Shown here: in pieces, positions 4,848 through 7,091 of the stretch
Numbering within the stretch: the stretch's first letter is position 1
Layout of the letters: every line of letters begins with the position of its first letter
Source: Thermodesulfovibrio sp.
GTDB taxonomy: Bacteria; Nitrospirota; Thermodesulfovibrionia; Thermodesulfovibrionales; JdFR-85
DNA length: 7,091 nucleotides
Assembly (NCBI GenBank): GCA_027016675.1
Contig: JALUSH010000261.1
Coordinates: 1 to 7,091, forward strand
Direction of reading: 5' to 3'
The notes under the pieces: generated by a model
What the model saw: only the letters and a program-made list of their open reading frames with translations
Database searches by the model: none
What the model was told of the DNA's origin: nothing
Made by a program: the position numbers and the translations under genes

Positions 4848-6194
4848 CTATATTCTTACACTTCTTGCTTCAGGATGAATCTGGAAATCAGGATATGCCT
4901 CAATTCCATGCTCACCCACATCGAGTCCTTCCAGTTCTTCTTCCTTGCTTATTCTGAGCCCTATTATTGCATTCAACACTTTAAATAGTATAAGGGCTGT
5001 GGGGAATACCCATAGAAAACAGGCAGCTATGCCAAGCAACTGTACGCCCACGATCTTTAATGTCACACCACTTGTATTGAAAAGCCCGGCAGCAAGGGTT
5101 CCCCAGGCACCGCATACACCATGAACAGACACTGCACCAACAGGATCATCTATCTTAAGCACCTGATCGATAAATACAACTGAAAGCACGACAATCACAC
5201 CTGCAACCAGTCCGATAATGACTGCACTTGCTGGAAGCACATTGGCACAGCCTGCTGTAATGCCTACAAGACCTGCCAGCACACCGTTTAATGTCATGGA
5301 TGCATCAGGCTTCTTGAACATGATCCATGACATCAGCATTGCACCCACAGAACCTGCGGCTGCAGAGAGGGTGGTATTTACGGCAATCATTGCGATATCC
5401 GTACTGGCTGCGGTTGTACTGCCAGGATTGAACCCATACCAGCCAAACCAGAGTATAAAAACACCGAGGGCTGCCAGTGTGATGTTATGGCCAGGAATTG
5501 CACGTGCCTTACCCTCTACATACTTGCCAAGCCTTGGCCCGATTACAATTGCACCTGCAAGGGCTGCCCATCCCCCCACAGAATGGACAACTGTAGAGCC
5601 AGCAAAGTCTATAAAACCAAGACCTTCAAGCCATCCAGAGCCCTTATAGAGACTTCCCCATGCCCAGGAGCCAAACACTGGATAGATAATGGCACTTATC
5701 ACTACAGAGTAGGCAAGATAGGCAACGAATTTTGTCCGTTCTGCCATGGCCCCAGATACAATAGTGGCAGCAGTGGCACAGAAGACCACCTGAAACATCC
5801 AGAAGGCAAGTGTCCATGGATCACCGTCACTGGCAAAGTCACTCAGGAAGAATCCAGTGGTACCAAACCAGCCTGTCTTTGAAACACCAAACATCAGGCC
5901 AAACCCTATTGCCCAGTAGGCAATTGCCCCCATGGACATATCCATCATGTTTTTCATTATAATGTTTACAGCATTCTTAGCCCGTGTAAAACCTGCCTCA
6001 ACCATGGCAAAACCAGCCTGCATGAAGAAGACAAGAAAAGCTGCAACAAGCGTCCATACAAAATCCGCATGTTTCTGTACCTCTGCTGCTGATATTGCCT
6101 TTTCAGGAGAAGCTGGTTCCTCAGCATACAGAGTTACAGTGAGCACATTATGTGTCAGCATGATCAAAAGCCCATACAATATTAACCTTTTCAT
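4848..6194 (-). CDS. amtB: Ammonium channel AmtB
   Basis: A trimeric inner-membrane channel conducting ammonium/ammonia. The 448 residues begin with a likely cleavable signal peptide (MKRLILYGLL..., probable cut after LYA at 24), as in E. coli AmtB. About eleven hydrophobic segments follow. Key residues are visible: Asp196 in IDFAGSTVVHSVGG (the conserved Asp160 of E. coli) and the twin pore histidines His204 and His358 (VSVHGVCGAWGTLAAGLF). The FMQAGFAMVEAGFTRAKN signature lies at 57-74. The C-terminal tail (about 415-448, starting RISKEEELEGLDVGEHG) contains the element that docks P-II. The start is set by GGAGGT 6 nt before ATG 6194. The gene lies 41 nt after the porin gene and 13 nt before glnK. 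Expression is expected under nitrogen limitation, but the operon promoter is not recognisable in the window. Confidence 0.96.
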   Translation of the reverse strand: MKRLILYGLLIMLTHNVLTVTLYAEEPASPEKAISAAEVQKHADFVWTLVAAFLVFFMQAGFAMVEAGFTRAKNAVNIIMKNMMDMSMGAIAYWAIGFGLMFGVSKTGWFGTTGFFLSDFASDGDPWTLAFWMFQVVFCATAATIVSGAMAERTKFVAYLAYSVVISAIIYPVFGSWAWGSLYKGSGWLEGLGFIDFAGSTVVHSVGGWAALAGAIVIGPRLGKYVEGKARAIPGHNITLAALGVFILWFGWYGFNPGSTTAASTDIAMIAVNTTLSAAAGSVGAMLMSWIMFKKPDASMTLNGVLAGLVGITAGCANVLPASAVIIGLVAGVIVVLSVVFIDQVLKIDDPVGAVSVHGVCGAWGTLAAGLFNTSGVTLKIVGVQLLGIAACFLWVFPTALILFKVLNAIIGLRISKEEELEGLDVGEHGIEAYPDFQIHPEARSVRI

Positions 6195-6235
6195 TTTTAT
6201 ACCTCCAGAATTTTGTAATTGCTCATAGATCTCTA

Positions 6236-6985
6236 TCAGAAACTGAGCGTAATCGTTAAACCACCATAAAGGATGTCATCATCACCATCATCACTTATTG
6301 CCTGAAGTGCATCCTCCGCGTCATTACTCAGGGGAAAGGAATAGCTGACCACTGGTTCTATGGTTATTGCCTCTGTAACAGGAATTCCCATTGAAGCAGA
6401 TACCTCTCCATTGTAAAAGTTGCTGAACTCGTCACCATTACTGTCGTATCCCATCACCTTGTTTCTCAGGTTATAACTGGCTGATGCTCCAAGGTTTAAT
6501 GAAATATCAGAAGTCAAATCAAAGGAATGACTTACTGAAGCGACAATAAAACCTCCTTCACCCTCATCAAAGTCATAGTAAACAGTCACTGTGGGATTAA
6601 GTAGCATGTCATATCCAGCACTTATGTAGAACTCCTGTGTATCCTCGGCACCTTCCAGGCCATAGTAGATATAGCCCACATCAAAACTCAACTTTTCAAG
6701 ACTGAAAGAGTAATCCACTGTAAAGTCGGTCTCTGTATGTTCAACCTTGTCATCATAGTCGCTGTCAATGTTTGACCAGATACTGGCACCAAACCCTTTA
6801 TAGGATATGCCAATAGAAGGCTGAATCACGTAAGAGTTGCTCAATTTCTGACCTCTCCACACGTAATTACTAAAAAAGCCCACCGAGGCAGTACCATTCA
6901 CCTCAGGGCTGACTGCATGAGCCCCCGCAATCCCTATCCCAAAAAACATTACCACTGACAGAACAAATATCTTTAAACTTTTCAT
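6236..6985 (-). CDS. TorF family (Gcw_chp/TIGR02001) putative outer-membrane porin
   Basis: A 249-residue protein with a signal peptide (MKSLKIFVLSVVMFFGIG..., probable cut after AHA at 24) and alternating amphipathic beta segments through its length. It ends in LTITLSF, the C-terminal phenylalanine pattern used for outer-membrane barrel insertion. Near the mature N-terminus, SVGFFSNYVWRGQKLSNS followed by QPSIGISYKGFGASIWSN fits the S-x-Y-x-x-R-G motif of the Gcw_chp (TorF-like) family. Members are putative porins of unproven specificity. The position directly ahead of amtB and glnK suggests it lets ammonium or another small nitrogen compound through the outer membrane; this is inference. 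ATG 6985 is chosen because GGGAGG lies 7 nt upstream and the signal peptide starts there. Upstream starts (GTG 7027, ATG 7000) would put charged residues before the signal peptide. Acidic stretches such as SDDGDDD are probable surface loops. Confidence 0.82.
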   Translation of the reverse strand: MKSLKIFVLSVVMFFGIGIAGAHAVSPEVNGTASVGFFSNYVWRGQKLSNSYVIQPSIGISYKGFGASIWSNIDSDYDDKVEHTETDFTVDYSFSLEKLSFDVGYIYYGLEGAEDTQEFYISAGYDMLLNPTVTVYYDFDEGEGGFIVASVSHSFDLTSDISLNLGASASYNLRNKVMGYDSNGDEFSNFYNGEVSASMGIPVTEAITIEPVVSYSFPLSNDAEDALQAISDDGDDDILYGGLTITLSF

Positions 6986-7039
6986 TTTCCAACCTCCCAT
7001 TCGTTTTGATTCTTGAATTATTAACACAAAAACAGATCC

Positions 7040-7060
7040 TCATCCCTCTATGTTCTTCAT
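7040..7060 (-). other. Possible six-codon leader ORF ahead of the porin operon
   Basis: The minus strand has a near-perfect ribosome binding site, AAAGGAGGT (7078-7070), 9 nt before an ATG that encodes only MKNIEG and a stop. It lies 54 nt before the porin start. This may be a short leader peptide, the scar of a lost gene, or a chance site. No attenuator hairpin is visible between it and the porin gene. Confidence 0.2.
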
Positions 7061-7091
7061 TCCCTGTCCACCTCCTTTCTCTCAATACCGT

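Noticed and set aside
6903..7085. Minus-strand open frame overlapping the porin start
   Set aside because: It runs in another frame through the porin signal-peptide region, has an arginine- and cysteine-rich unlikely composition, and the porin frame is clearly the real one.
1..7091. CRISPR arrays, tRNA or rRNA genes
   Set aside because: I saw no regularly spaced direct repeats and no cloverleaf or rRNA-like stretches on either strand.

Overview
The window reads as part of the nitrogen-fixation and ammonium-handling region of a Gram-negative, probably anaerobic, diazotroph. The Gram-negative assignment rests on a signal-peptide-bearing beta-barrel protein that ends in phenylalanine. The style of the NifH/NifD proteins, frequent ATA and AGG codons, the porin-amtB-P-II operon and an archaeal-looking diadenylate cyclase would suit a Nitrospirota or Desulfobacterota-type bacterium. 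That placement is inference; no rRNA or other phylogenetic marker is present.

Right part (about 4.4-7.1 kb, minus strand): a three-gene operon encodes a TorF/Gcw_chp-type outer-membrane porin, the ammonium channel AmtB and a P-II regulator (GlnK type). The genes are closely spaced, each has its own strong ribosome binding site, and the operon ends in a strong hairpin that lies between it and the convergent gene. Its likely job is ammonium entry across the outer and inner membranes, with GlnK gating AmtB according to nitrogen status.

Middle (3.0-4.4 kb): a plus-strand diadenylate cyclase has a C-terminal DAC domain and an N-terminal region like archaeal DacZ. It is divergent from a small minus-strand gamma-glutamylcyclotransferase-fold (AIG2-like) protein. 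Neither has an obvious tie to nitrogen metabolism beyond position.

Left-centre (0.6-2.95 kb, minus strand): nifH and nifD overlap by 4 nt behind a well-formed sigma-54 (-24/-12) promoter. Both proteins look full length and retain all cluster-ligating residues, so they appear functional. The partner gene nifK, which normally follows nifD at once, is absent. nifD is instead followed by a perfect 10-bp hairpin.

Left end (1-600): this stretch is AT-rich and looks decayed. It holds a short open frame ending just before a well-placed ribosome binding site, a broken N-terminal fragment of a DUF1848-family gene (one-base frameshift, then truncated), an AT-rich spacer with diverged inverted repeats, and the start of a UPF0175 (antitoxin-like) gene that runs off the window. 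I read this as a rearrangement or deletion scar downstream of nifHD. I did not find a clearly new multi-gene system. The most informative oddities are the missing nifK next to a gene-decay zone and the DacZ-like cyclase in a bacterial nitrogen locus.
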